DNA of 64,000 nt from Impatiens glandulifera (Eukaryota > Streptophyta > Magnoliopsida > Ericales > Balsaminaceae), in contig NC_061862.1 in assembly GCF_907164915.1 (NCBI RefSeq), positions 143,397,913 to 143,461,912 on the forward strand. Direction: 5' to 3'. Shown piece by piece: positions 34,796-46,700 of this stretch (position 1 is the first letter of the stretch; each line of letters opens with the position of its first letter). Under the pieces are notes generated by a model. It worked only from the letters and a program-made list of their open reading frames with translations, made no database searches and was not told where the DNA came from. The position numbers and the translations under genes were made by a program.

Positions 34796-37079
34796 TAAGG
34801 CTAGGGTTTGAACAAGGTCGTCGTTCAAGATTATTGCTATAACATTAATCCCCTGTTCTGAAGTCTTATTGCAATATGAGTAAAAGGAAAAACAACCGGT
34901 CGAAAGAAGTACAGAACTTTATATTTACATAAATAAAAAAACTGCATAGAAGAAAATTAACAGAATAGCTGAAAGTAATTAATGAAAAGTGCATGAAAAC
35001 AGCAAAGACTCAGTTGTTGCTCAAAACCTTTGTAAAATAATGCATGGATCAAATAGAATAAAGAAGGAGTTTGGATGATATGATATAATGAAATGGCAAT
35101 TTATTTGGACTAAAAACTAAATTACCAAACTTCTGATGCATGCTAAGAAATGAAAGATTGTTCTTAACAATGAGAAAATGCAAAACACAACAGTCCAGCT
35201 TAACATTCACTATATCTAGGACTGTAATTTATTCAAGAATGATGAATGTGAAATGATAGTAAAATGATATATTGCAACAATGAGGGAGTTAATGAAGGCT
35301 CATAAATCGAAGACATGTACTATCATAAGTAATTCTAAATGGAAAATCAATGAAGTCTGGAAGAACAACACTAGGAAAAATGTTGAAGATCATGCATACA
35401 AAAGAAAAATATAATTGGGAAATGTACAGACAAAAGTGGAGGTACTGAATTCTCCTTTTTAAATTTAAATTGTCTCTTATAGTAGAAGAAAATTGTGTTA
35501 AGAAATGAGAAAATGTAATGGTGGGAAACTACATATGAAAGAATAGAGTTTCTCTTCTAGTCACCAAAGAGGCACTTATGAAGCAATGGGAGGAATAAGG
35601 ACTAGAGAAAATTTCAACAAATGTACATGAACTTTACTTTCTAAAATTTAAAAGGGATCAAATTTGGATGTAATTCTGAAAAATATGTATACATATATTA
35701 GATCCAACTGCATTAAGTTAGAAAGATTGTCTGAAGATTTGAACCTATTAAGCAAACATAAGGGAATAACTCAGATATGGTTCAAACTTTGGAATATTCT
35801 TGTACACATGTATAATGTAGAAGCTCTTAGTCATTTTACAGGTTTATTGAGTAGATCATTATATATGAACTCGATTACTGAAGGAGGAGATCATTTTTTC
35901 TTTGCTATAATTAACATTGAGGTGCATCCTCGAAGCATATTGATAGATAAAATAACAGTGGTTGACAAGAAAGGAAAATCTACTATCATAGGAATCACTT
36001 ATGAGTGGAGACCACACAGATGTTCATTATGAAATACTTTCCAACATGCCAACACGAAATGTGCTCAAGCTAAGAAAGAAGAGTAGAGAATACTAAAAAG
36101 CCAGGGAGAAAAAATGTAAGAAAATAAAACATAGGAGTCTAACATCAAAGAGAAAAATGTGGAGAAAAAATAGGAAGTTGAAGTCAATGAAGACTTTGAA
36201 AATGAAGAAAGTTTTTAATAAACAGTCACTACCCCATGGTACTTTCTTGCTTTTTAGTCTGATGCTTCTTTTTGTGAACCGACCTGCTTCTCTCAGGTAC
36301 CAGAATGGCGCGCAACCATGCAGAATGAGTTCAATGCTCTACTTTTAAACATTTAGTCAATTAGCTACCAATATCTCGTTCTTGTTTTTTTACATAGAAA
36401 AATACATAATGCTGAGATATCCTTTTTTTCGGCCAATCATTTGAATAAACTAATTGCTTTGATAAATATTTTAAGAGAATAAAATCTGATCTTGAGTTGT
36501 GTGACTTCAACTAGGTCTGCCTCAAAGGCTTTTATTCTTTACTGGTCGTACGAGAAACTAATGTGATTGAAGGAAATGGGGTAAATAGACTCTAATTAAG
36601 AAGAGGATAAATGTTGTAATGAAACAGAGGTTGAGGAAGAAGAAAGAAATTGATTCTCAAACAAATCAAACTATAGTAGAGGAAACTAAAGAGGAAGATA
36701 CTCAAACTAATCAAGCTGAAGCAAAAGATACGAAGGCTGATACACAAGATATCAAAGGTGATGATGAAACAAATGCAAGAATCCTGAAATTCAAGTAAAG
36801 AACAACAAAGATAAGAACCTTGAAGTTCTGAAAAGAAACTATTTCTATCAGATTAGCACAAGTTCGTACAAAGAAAGATTATACAATGGGAATAAGCAAA
36901 CATCGTCATCTTCTTCAATTCAATCTTATGATATGTTTTTTATTGTATTTTTTGTTTGTAATCTATATTGTTTGTTTTTTTAAATGTTTCTAATTAGTTT
37001 TTTTAAAGTTTTTTAATTGTCATTTTTTAATCAAATCTAGACAACCCCTAGTTATGAAATGGTAACCGTTTAAAAAAAA
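34796..37079 (+). mobile_element. LINE ORF1-only retroelement, copy 1
   Basis: Flanked by an 11-base target duplication AAAAAGTTGAA (34785-34795 and 37075-37085) and ending in a short poly(A), the mark of target-primed reverse transcription. The interior is a decayed ORF1-like gene (DUF4283 type, see 35450-36120) followed by a Lys/Glu-rich tail region. No reverse transcriptase or endonuclease is present. About 36215-36560 does not match copy 2 and includes a few residues like the start of a copia RT (VPEWRATMQNEFNALL). A related element lies immediately downstream. Confidence 0.75.
35450..36120 (+). pseudogene. LINE ORF1 (DUF4283-like) pseudogene, copy 1
   Basis: The best-kept part (35664-36032) reads KLERLSEDLNLLSK, then QIWFKLWNILVHMYNVEALS and ITYEWRPHRC. 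This is the DUF4283 pattern seen in plant LINE ORF1 proteins, which bind RNA, followed by the start of a CCHC knuckle. Upstream the same frame is broken by several stops. The knuckle has lost a cysteine and is interrupted by a stop. Confidence 0.7.
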
Positions 37080-37109
37080 GTTGAAAAAACTAGATATAAA
37101 TATTAAGAA

Positions 37110-39320
37110 GTCGTGATTGCTGTGATAACCGTTTATAAAAAAGTTAATCAAATCTAGAAAACCCCTAGTTGAAATGGTCGTTTATTCATCTGCAAAGCTT
37201 GGTTGGAAGGTTAAGGTTTCTAGTTTACCCTGTTATTGCTCTGTTTTGTTGTTGTGTTTTGCTATTCATCAAAATGGGAAGAAAGAAAAACAATAAGAAT
37301 AAGGAAGTCAGAGAATTTGTGATGGAAGGTTTAAAGAAGGTAGCTGAAAAAGAAATCGATAGGATTGCTGAAGAAATTATCCATGAAAAACATGAATGCA
37401 GCAAAGGTAAAGAACCAATTACTGATATAAATTCTGAAGAAAATTCAGTAGGAAAACAGGGGGAAAATGAATGAATATGGAAGGTTGGGTATAATGAAAG
37501 AGCAAACCTCTTTGGACTTAAAAATCAAATCACAAAGCTACTGATGCATTCAAAGAAATGAGAGATTGTGCTCAATAAAGAGAAAATACAGCAAACAACC
37601 GTCCAATTTAATATACATTATCTTCAAGATTGGAACCTACTGAAGAAGGAAGAATACGAAAAGATAGTAAACTGGTCAGTGGAAACAATGAGGGAGCTTA
37701 TGAAGTCCCCAAAATCAAAGACCTATACTATCAGGAGCAATTCCAACTGGAAGGTAAATGAAGTCTGGAAAAAGAATGCAGAAAAGAAAGCAGAAGATCA
37801 TTCATACAAAGGTCAAATCTACTTGGGTGAGTTTAAAACAAAAGTTAAGATTCTCAACTCTTCTTTTGAATTTAAATTGCCCACTGAAGTGGAGGAGAAA
37901 TGCGTCAAAGAATGGGAAAATATAGTTTTGGGGAACTACATAGGAAAGAACCGTGTATCTTTTACAAACACTAAGAAATCACTAATGAAACAATGGGAGC
38001 ATAAGGGACTGGAGAAGATTTATGCAAATATCCATGATCTCTATTTTCTACAATTCAAAAAGGGAACAAACTTTGATGATATTATGAAAATTGGGCATAC
38101 TTATATTGGATCCAACTATATGAAGTTGGAGAGATGGTCTGAAGAATTGAGCCTTCTAAGCAAGCCAAAGGAAACAGCCCAAATATGGTTCAAACTTAGG
38201 AACATCTCAGCACACATGTATAATGCAGAAGCTCTAAGTCACTTTGCTAGTCTATTGGGGAAACCGTTATATATGGACTCAATTACAAAGAAATGAGAGC
38301 ACATTACTTTTGCTAGAATAAGCATTGAAGTGCATCCTCAAAATACACTGCCAAAAAACATGACAGTTGTTGATAGGAATGGAAAGCCCACAGTCATGGA
38401 AATCTCATATGAATGAAGGCCAAACAGGTGTGTTTTCTACAATACTTTCCAACATGTTAGTACTAAATGTGCAAAAGCAATTGAGGAAGAATAGAAAATC
38501 ATGAAAGTCTGGGAAGCAAAAAAGCAGGAAAATGAAATTGAAGAATCAAGAATGGGAGAGCATATTTTGGAAGTTAAGGATAGTGATAAAAATGACAAAA
38601 ATGAGGAAAATGCAGAGGAAGAAAGCAAGAAGGATTCTAAGAAAAAGGAAAACAGCGAAAAAAAGAAAGTAAAGGGAATAAGGTGAAGAGGAAAAAGAAA
38701 ATTTTCTGTAATGCGAAGAATCGGGATGGAAAGGGAAGATGAACCTCAAGTTGTTGTTGAGGAAACTCAAGAGAAAAACACCCAAAATTTCAAAGCTGAA
38801 ACAGAGAATTCTAAAACCGATAAAGAAGATTCCAAAACTGATGTGGAATATAAAACTGAAACTGAAGATAATAAAGACAAGAATACGGAAATTCAAGTTG
38901 AAGATAACAAAGGTAAAAGCCCTGAAATTCTCAGAAATAATTCTTTCTATCAAATTAGAACGGGCTCGTACAAAGAGAGAATTAAAAATGAGAATCAACA
39001 ATACTCATCATCATTTTCAATACAATCTTCTTTTATCGTTAGAGGAAGAGGAAGAGGAAAAGGAAGGGGAAGGGGAAGAATGCATCTCAATGAAAATAGA
39101 TTGCATGCAAAAATCCCAAGCTGGGATGGTTAGGTTTGAATGTAGTCTTTTCTGTTTGTAATCTCTGTTTTTTAGAATGTATGAATGCTACTAATCAGTT
39201 TTTTTGGGTATTTTGATTGTCATTCTTAATCATAACTAGGGTTTGTCTAGCTTTGATTTCTGACCCTCCCACTTTTGGGATTTTAATGAAATAGTTTTAA
39301 CCGTTTTCAAAAAAAAAAAA
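37110..39320 (+). mobile_element. LINE ORF1-only retroelement, copy 2
   Basis: Starts about 37110, just after AGATATAAATATT shared with copy A of the duplication, and ends in 12 adenines at 39309-39320. Collinearity with copy A resumes at about 39340. It carries a full-length ORF1-like gene and a 3' region but no RT. The first bases echo the 3' end of copy 1 (AATCAAATCTAGA, CCCCTAGTT), so the two may have arisen by tandem or serial insertion. The target duplication is not clear. Confidence 0.7.
37274..39133 (+). pseudogene. LINE ORF1 (DUF4283 and CCHC knuckle) pseudogene, copy 2
   Basis: One reading frame is kept from MGRKKNNKN to the end, broken by stops at about 37472, 37556, 38294, 38414, 38492 and 38684. 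Domains in order: a basic N-terminus; a DUF4283 region (about 37590-38290) with QIWFKLRNISAHMYNAEALS and LLGKPLYMDS; a CCHC-type knuckle with its second cysteine changed (RCVFYNTFQHVSTKC); a long Lys/Glu/Asp-rich region; and a C-terminal Arg-Gly run (RGRGRGKGRGRGR). Most stops are TGA where Arg or Trp is expected, consistent with cytosine deamination. Confidence 0.75.
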
Positions 39321-40344
39321 CTATTATATCTTTATACATTCAAAAAACATATAAAAATATTATATTGACGTTATTAATTAATAAAATAAATTAAAATAAT
39401 TAAATAATAAATTTTGATATATTTAATATTATATAAATAAACATTTGTTTGGGGAATTCAAGTGTTAAAAATTGTGACTTAAGTTTAAATGGTGTTTCTA
39501 AATTCAAATAAAAAATATTAAATAAACAAAATAGTTAGAAATAACATATTTTAATAACTCTTAGACAATGACACTAATTTTTGTTTCTTATACCTTGAAT
39601 GGAAATTCTTCAATTCTGAAACATGAACGTGAACTTGATTATTTGCCATGTTGGTGAATTTTGATATATTTGTACTTCCTTAAATTAAGAACCATTATTT
39701 GTTTGAAAGCCTATAATAGTTTTTATAAGTAAATTATAATGATTGCTATTAGGTTAAAATACGTTAACATGATTGGACATAAAATAGAGTTATCTAAGTT
39801 TGAAATATATTAATTTTAACCATTAGACCAAACTTTATTCCTTAAAATTTTAAAAAATTAGTACAATCCCTACGATTTAATAGAAATCGAACCTTATATA
39901 ATTTTAGTCTCTTAAATAATATTTTTTCTTAATATAATATAATACATGTTATTGTTATTGCACCTTATAACAATTAAATTATTTGTGATTGTTTAATTAT
40001 ATTATAAATTTGTATAACTTACTAATTCTTATCATTAATTTAGTACGTGGTTCTTCTTCTTAAATACCAAACAAATAAATTAAAATGAAAAGAAAGTCTA
40101 TATTAATGGGAAAAAAATAATTAATATAATTGGCAAAAAAATATATGTGGAGGGTAAGACATTGTGGTTGAGGACAATAAAGATATTTTGCATTAATTAA
40201 TTAATTAATTAGAAGATGCATTTTCATATGAATAGTGAGTAGTGGTGGGATCAAATTCAATAACACATAAAAATAAGTTCACCCAAATTCCTTACATATA
40301 GGCCCCCATTTTGTAACATATTTTCTTTTATTAATTCTTCATAT

Positions 40345-40406
<62 letters not shown>

Positions 40407-41199
40407 TTTTAAAATTTTAAAACAATAGTTTTTCTTTTTCATTAGCTCTTTTTATAACTTAATGTTTATTAACAAAGTAGAAATTAATTGATCTAAAAAA
40501 TAGAGTTGAGCTGAACTTTCAAATAGAAGAAAAATTATCATAAAACTAGTAAAGTGGTTTTATCTATTTATCTATTTTTTTAATTTAAAAAAAATAATTA
40601 ATTAATTAAATTGAAAACATAAAGGAGATGATTTTAAAAAATAAATCTGTCAAAAAGCCCACTTTAGTTCAGAAGTAGGCCTATTTCAATAAGAATTATT
40701 TAAATTGATCCTTTTTTCTCATATCTTTTATAAATCAAAATATTAAAAAATATATATATGGTTAAATATAATATCATTTAAGTATTTTCAAATAATAATT
40801 TTTTTTATATAATTTCAAACTAAAAAAGACAAATTACCTAGGCGGCCCTCGAACTATCTCGATCGCTCAAATTACCAAACTAATTGTTTGAAACGTTCCA
40901 TCATTACCTAGGCAAAATTTCTTATTTATTTGTTTCATCGATCCTTTTTATTATTATTTAAATAATAAAAAAATTGTAGTCAAACTAATTGTAGTCAAAA
41001 AAAATTATTATTTAAAAATATTTAAATGATATTATATTTCCATCATTTTTAACAAACGTTCTTTATTTAAAGTTGCAATAAAAAAATATTACAAAAATCG
41101 AGAGTGATGAAACAAATAAATAAGAAATTCCCATAAACAAGTATTAGTTGGAACAAAATATAAGAAATAAAATTCACATTATGTTAAAATTAAACATAA
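39321..41199 (+). other. AT-rich duplicated DNA before tRNA-Ser copy B
   Basis: Aligns with 10740-13221 of copy A, minus the SINE-like block. No gene. Contains a (TA)n run. Confidence 0.6.
40347..40403. repeat. (TA)n microsatellite
   Basis: About 28 TA dinucleotides. The matching place in copy A (12417-12427) has only a short run, so it expanded after the duplication or shrank in copy A. Confidence 0.95.
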
Positions 41200-41281
41200 G
41201 TCAATATGTCCGAGTGGTTAAGGAGACAGACTTGAAATCTGTTGGGCTTCGCCCGCGCAGGTTCGAACCCTGCTGTTGACG
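41200..41281 (+). tRNA. tRNA-Ser(UGA), copy B
   Basis: 82 bases, identical to the gene at 13222 except for one base in the variable arm (CTTCGCCC instead of CTTTGCCC). Anticodon TGA, full acceptor pairing, T-rich terminator downstream. The change keeps the arm paired, so both genes look functional. Confidence 0.96.
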
Positions 41282-41479
41282 ATATTTTTTTTATTTATTG
41301 AATCTTATTGGCATAAATGTAATATAATTATTTAATAATCAAGTTAATTTGGTTCTAATATAAAACTATATGATTTTCGTGTAAACTAATCATGATACTT
41401 TAGACAAGTATACAAAGTTCAAAATAGTGCATGAAATAATATTCTTACTTAATCTTTTGAAAAAAGGCTAAAGAATAAA

Positions 41480-42130
41480 TTGATCAATTTTTGAGGACTC
41501 ATTGGCTTGAAATATATTCAAGCTACTGAAAAAATGCAACCTATGTTTTGATATTAGTACTCTTTCAAAGTTTTATTTTTATAAAAAAGTTACCCTCCAA
41601 ATTAATTTAGAGCTATCTATATATAAAAAAAACTAATTAATAAATAATACAAAATAAGATTGCATAATCAAAATAAATAATTAAGATTTAGATGTCAAAT
41701 TGTATAAACAATTTTAAAAAATAAAATTTTAATGAAAAAAATCTAACATAATACAATTTTTGAATACTCACTTCAAAGACAACTTAAATGAGTTCATAAA
41801 TGATATTGTTGAATTAGAGCAAACCAAATCAAAAAAAGTATAGAAAAAATTTCTAAAGCTATTATGAGTGACAATTAAAATTATTGTTAAACAAGTGTTG
41901 ATAACAAACAAATTTAAACCATAAATAATTAGAAAACTGTACCATAATGAGATGACAAATCAAAGAATACGTTTATATAAAAGTTCAGTTTAAATAATTA
42001 TTATTGTAAAAATAAGAATAATTTCATATCCATAATTTTGTCTCATTTATCGTGAATGAGTACTCGAGAAAATGTCACAACACAATTTACCAACGACTAA
42101 AAGTATTATATTTTTAATCTAATCGATCCA
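41480..42130 (+). repeat. Dispersed repeat family R5, copy 2
   Basis: Collinear with 19570-20230. The core near 42045-42115 reads GAATGAGTACTCGAGAAAAT, then CGACTAAAAGTATTATA. Confidence 0.65.
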
Positions 42131-42286
42131 AACGCAACGCAAAATTAATCCATATATGTTTAATGAAAAGAGAAACGAAACACAATACAATACTTAAAAA
42201 AATAAAATAAAATAAAATAAATAACCGCATAAGAAAAAAAAAGACCTTCAAAATTATAATTTTTTTTTCTTCCAAACACTTCAACT

Positions 42287-42339
<53 letters not shown>

Positions 42340-42805
42340 TTAGGTCGTAAAAAGAATATAATTACTTAATCAATTAAGTTCATTTATTTTTAATGCTAAT
42401 ATATGTATATATTAAATTTATAAACATAATAATATACCTCACACTTATTTTCTTCATTTCAATAAAATTTTATCGAAACTTGTTTCCGTCTATTCACACT
42501 TTAAATATTATCTATGTTTGTGAAAGAAATAAGATCACGAATTCGACGTGATTTGATACATTTGTAGAAGAGAGAAATAAAAAGAATAAAATGTGTAAAA
42601 AAAAATAAAAATAAATTAAAAGAAAATGACAAATTTCCCGAACATGGCCATTTTGGTTTCATAAAATGACCATTTTGTTCCGAACATGGTCATTTTGTTC
42701 CCAAACATTGTCATTTTAATTTATTATTATTGTTTTAGACAGGGCAATAAAGATTCATGGTTTTACTTTTATTTTCAACTTTGTTGTCACTATGACGACT
42801 CATAT
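42131..42805. other. Gene-free AT-rich DNA
   Basis: No gene. Near 42635-42710 the phrase GGTCATTTTGTTCC/GACCATTTTGTTCC repeats three times with a ~25-base period. The open frame 42686-42877 is not supported. Confidence 0.5.
42291..42335. repeat. (TA)n microsatellite
   Basis: About 22 AT dinucleotides. Confidence 0.95.
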
Positions 42806-43057
42806 CAGATCCGGCCCTGTGGTCAGCCCAACAAGCCCCGGGCTAGGGTAGTTCACTTTCTAGAACAGCTCATCTAATAAAAAAAATAAGACATTTATAG
42901 TATTTTTTAAACATAAATAGATCTAACCTAGTGATTTAAGATGAATACATTAAATTATTATATGGTCATGAGTTCTAACCTCATTAAAACTTATTTTTTT
43001 AGTTGTCAAAATTCACGTTTATTTTAGGCTGAGGCAACCAAAAACGGGCCGGCTCTG
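42806..43057. mobile_element. hAT-type MITE, 252 bp
   Basis: Ends CAGATCCGGCCC and, inverted, CAGAGCCGGCCC (11 of 12). Flanks ACTCATAT (42798-42805) and ACTCACCT (43058-43065) share six of eight bases, a decayed hAT-type duplication. No transposase. It lies about 0.7 kb upstream of the next gene. Confidence 0.7.
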
Positions 43058-43723
43058 ACTCACCTTTATTTTATTTTTAAAATGATATGGTCTATTTTGT
43101 GAGTAAGGTGATTTTGTTTACACAATTTCCTTTACAATTCAATTACAAAATGTATTAACTATTTTGTTTCTAATATATATATATATATAATTAATTTTTA
43201 AAGTGTCCGGATTGTCGAGTTGAGCTCGTCGAGTTAAGAGCTGTAGTTAATTTGGATATACATGTGAGAGTAAATTGATACTTTTTCTATTTAAAGTTAA
43301 AGTAATAACATATTCTTATAATTTTTCAAGAAAGTAAAAAACTATAGAATTGATTTTATTTGAAAAATGATAATAACCAAATAAAAAAAGGAAATAAAGA
43401 TGGATGTATTTCATTCATCCCTTAGTTAAAATCCTTATAATAGTAGTAGCTAACTAGCAAAGACAAAATACAAGTTTGGGTCATCGTCATCCTCATAGCT
43501 CTTTATTCTATCTATGGCGGGATTCGGGTTTGTCGACTCATCACGCATCCAACAAATATATATCTATCTGTCTCACTCCACCCTGTCCTGAACCCTCAAG
43601 TTCATTCCTTTTCTCGTCAAAGTAACAAGAAGAAGAAGAAAAAGAAGATCACTTCCTTTTAAACCCTTCTCTACTTAGGGTTTCTTTCATTACCCATCAC
43701 TCATCACTCTTGTTCATACTACA
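43058..43723 (+). promoter_or_regulatory. Promoter and leader region of the coiled-coil protein gene
   Basis: AT-rich upstream DNA passes at about 43500 into a C/T- and GAA-rich leader (AGAAGAAGAAAAAGAAG near 43630), typical of a plant 5' UTR. I cannot fix the TATA box or transcription start. Confidence 0.4.
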
Positions 43724-46700
43724 ATGGAGTCCTCGGCAGTAGTAACTGCCGCTACAGGACGAGCTGTTTCACTTGGGATCCCTCCTCAACCTTTACGGAG
43801 AGAGTGGCGTGCTGTCTCCGACCATCCTATTAGAACCACTGGAAACGAGGTACTACTGCATTTCTTTTACATTTCTTCATTCAATTCCAATTTTTTTTAG
43901 GGTTTTCAGTCCGATCCCCACAAGCGTACCAAACAAGATTCGTTTTTTATTTTAAGGGTCAGCAGCAGCAGGGTAGGGACGGGGTTCCTGTGGAATTTTG
44001 TGCAGTACCCATAGACAGAAATCTGGGTGAGGATATCATGCAGCAGCGGCTTCATGATTTTGTGAGACGGAGGGAGGAATTGCAACGTGATGAGGTTGAG
44101 CTTCGTGCTCAAATTTATGCTAGGAAGGAGATTGTGGTATTGCAGAAAGAATATGATGCTAAGATGAAGGAGCAAATTAATGGAAATACTAAGCTTCAGG
44201 TCAGTAAACATTTGAGTTTTTTTAGTTTTGTTTGTGTATATCATGGTCAGTTGAATGGTTTTGATGTCTTGTAGGAGAAACTACTTGAAATGGAGCGAAC
44301 TATACATGAATTGGAACGCCAACTTGAACAAAAGGAAAGAGAGATACAAGCAATCCAATTAGACCATGAAGCAGTTCAGATTTCTGTAATTTTGCTTGAC
44401 TATATACATTCTTTGATCATCTGTAATCAATTTTATTGTTCTTGACAGGCATGGGCAAAAGAAGATCTCCTTAGAGAACAGAGCAAAGAATTGCTAACAT
44501 TTAGGTATCTAAAATGTTTTTTTTTCATACCTAGGAGTTGAGAACTTGAAATGTAATTTGTACTTGCTTATCAGGAGGGAGCGGGATAATTCTGAAGCTG
44601 AAAGAACCCAACATCTTAAGCAGATAATTGACTTACAGGAACATTTCCAAGAGAAAGAAAGGCTATATCTTGAGTTGCAGGAACAGGTTTGTTGAGTTGT
44701 TGTTCGTGGCAATGTAAATTGTAATGGTTGTCTGCAACACATTTTCTTCTTCTATTGGAATGTACTCAAAGGAGCTATTACTTAATCAATTGTGTTGGTG
44801 TGTGGGTTTTTGTTGGATTCGTCTGAATTATTCCCCTCCTTTGTTCAGCATAGGATTGCTCAGGAAAACATCCTTTTTAAAGATGAGCAATTAGTTGAAG
44901 CTCAGGCGTGGATTGCACGTTTCCAGGAGATGCAATCAACTTCTAGTCACTCCTTGCAAAATGAGTTGCGTGAGCGTACAGAACAGTACAACCAATTATG
45001 GATTAGCTGTCAGCAGCAGGTTACAATTTATATAAGATAAATTATCGTGTCTTAAATTCAAACTTCTTTATGTGTAGCATTTTGTTGTAACAGTATATTA
45101 ATTTGGTCTTGAAGATAATTTAAGTTTGATTAACATAATGTCACATAAGAATTTCTTTAGTTTAGTTCATGGCTTAGTACTAGATTTTATTTAAACACTG
45201 GTTGAAGTTTCTTCCTTTATTTTTGTTAGTTTTCTGAGATGGAGAGGATCTATATGCATACTATACACCAGCTTCAGCTTGAACTTGCTAGTGTAAAAGA
45301 AAGGAGTGGCTCTTTCCCTGATGAGTCACATTTGTCTCAAATAAAGTCAAAAGACAATCCACAACTTGGTCAGAATAATGGAACCCAAATAGACGTGAAT
45401 GGAAGTGGTACAACAGGTGCAAGTTATGGGCCTCTTTCAAATGGAAATTCTGAAAATGTTGTTATCAATTCTTCCAACCAGGTAAGGCTTTATTGTGCTG
45501 TCAAATTCTATTCCATACGAGATTTATAATGCTAGGGTGACCTCTTATATCACTTTCTTGCTATAGATAGTGTGGTACAGTACCTCTTATTGCTTAGTTG
45601 CTATAGAACAGTATTTGTGTGGTACAAATAGATAATGTTTATAGTTCGCTAGAGGATAAGATTTGGACTTCATGTATTTTCTCCTGCATATTTTGTAGCC
45701 ACTAAAAAGTAGTTACTAATATTATATTTGCTTTTTTCACGCAAAATTGTTTTAGAATTCGCACAATTTGTCCATCTCCCTAACAATGACCCCCTCCCCC
45801 CTCCCCCCTTTAACTGTATTTGTTCCGATTATGCACATAGAATATAGATACATTGATTATGTTACCATAACCTTATGCTTTATCTAGTTGATATGTTTTT
45901 AATATTACTGATAATATACCCTTAGGAAACAAATAGATGCCTTATATGAGACCCAAGTACTCTGGCCGTAAAAAAGAATATGATGGCATTTTGGGAAAAA
46001 CCTTTAATGGTCAATTATGATTACACAACATTTCAAGACCCCCATCTTGTTTTGATCATTTTGTTTTGGTGGGTAGAGTGGAGTTGAAATTTTGAGACTA
46101 GATAAATAAATCCATCCACCACTGGTTATGATAAGGAAAAAATAAGTTACTGTTATGATACCATGGTAGAAAACTAAAGAGAAATACTATATTTTAATCT
46201 CATACTATAGTATCATATCTAATATTTGAACAGTTGTGTTGACCACTTTCATAGCTTTTTCTTTCATTCTTCATTTCCAGACTGAACATGTTCATGGTGT
46301 TCCATTAGCACCACCATCCCTAATTAGTATGCCCACCTACCTTCAACCTGGACAAGTGCCAGCTCTGCATCCATTTGTCATGCATCATCAAGGGGTTCAC
46401 CATTCAGTACCATCTCATGTTGCTCAGTCTCATGGTGGCCATATACACTCTATACCAACGATGTCACCCATTCAGCAGTGGCAAAACCATCAGGTACAGA
46501 TAATCTATATCATTTTTTCCATGTCATCTTACTGAAACCACCTTTATTAAAGTTGGGGTCATGTCTGTTGGATACTGTGTTGCCTCTTCAACGAAAAAAC
46601 CCTGGTCTCAAAACAAAAGATCTTAATCATGTTTTAATTGTTTCAAATTGCTGACTTTGCTACACATCCATAGGTATTCTTTCATCTCTCTTTTATTGTT

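Larger units (their letters stand above)
31303..42130 (+). repeat. Segmental duplication, copy B
   Basis: Partner of 9190-20300. Clear collinearity runs from about 33560; weak similarity upstream (31303-31740) suggests an earlier start. Extra DNA here comprises a ~1.8 kb minisatellite-bearing block (31745-33550) and the two LINE-derived elements (34796-39320). The copia element is absent, leaving the empty site near 41467. Confidence 0.8.

Noticed and set aside
38546..39001. Minus-strand 151-codon frame opposite LINE ORF1
   Set aside because: Phe/Ser/Ile-rich mirror of the Lys/Glu-rich sense region.
9190..42130. Assembly artefact as sole cause of the two SAUR copies
   Set aside because: The copies differ in coding sequence, flanks and inserted elements, which an artefact would not produce.
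42686..42877. 63-codon frame overlapping the MITE start
   Set aside because: Crosses a transposon boundary and shows no family similarity.
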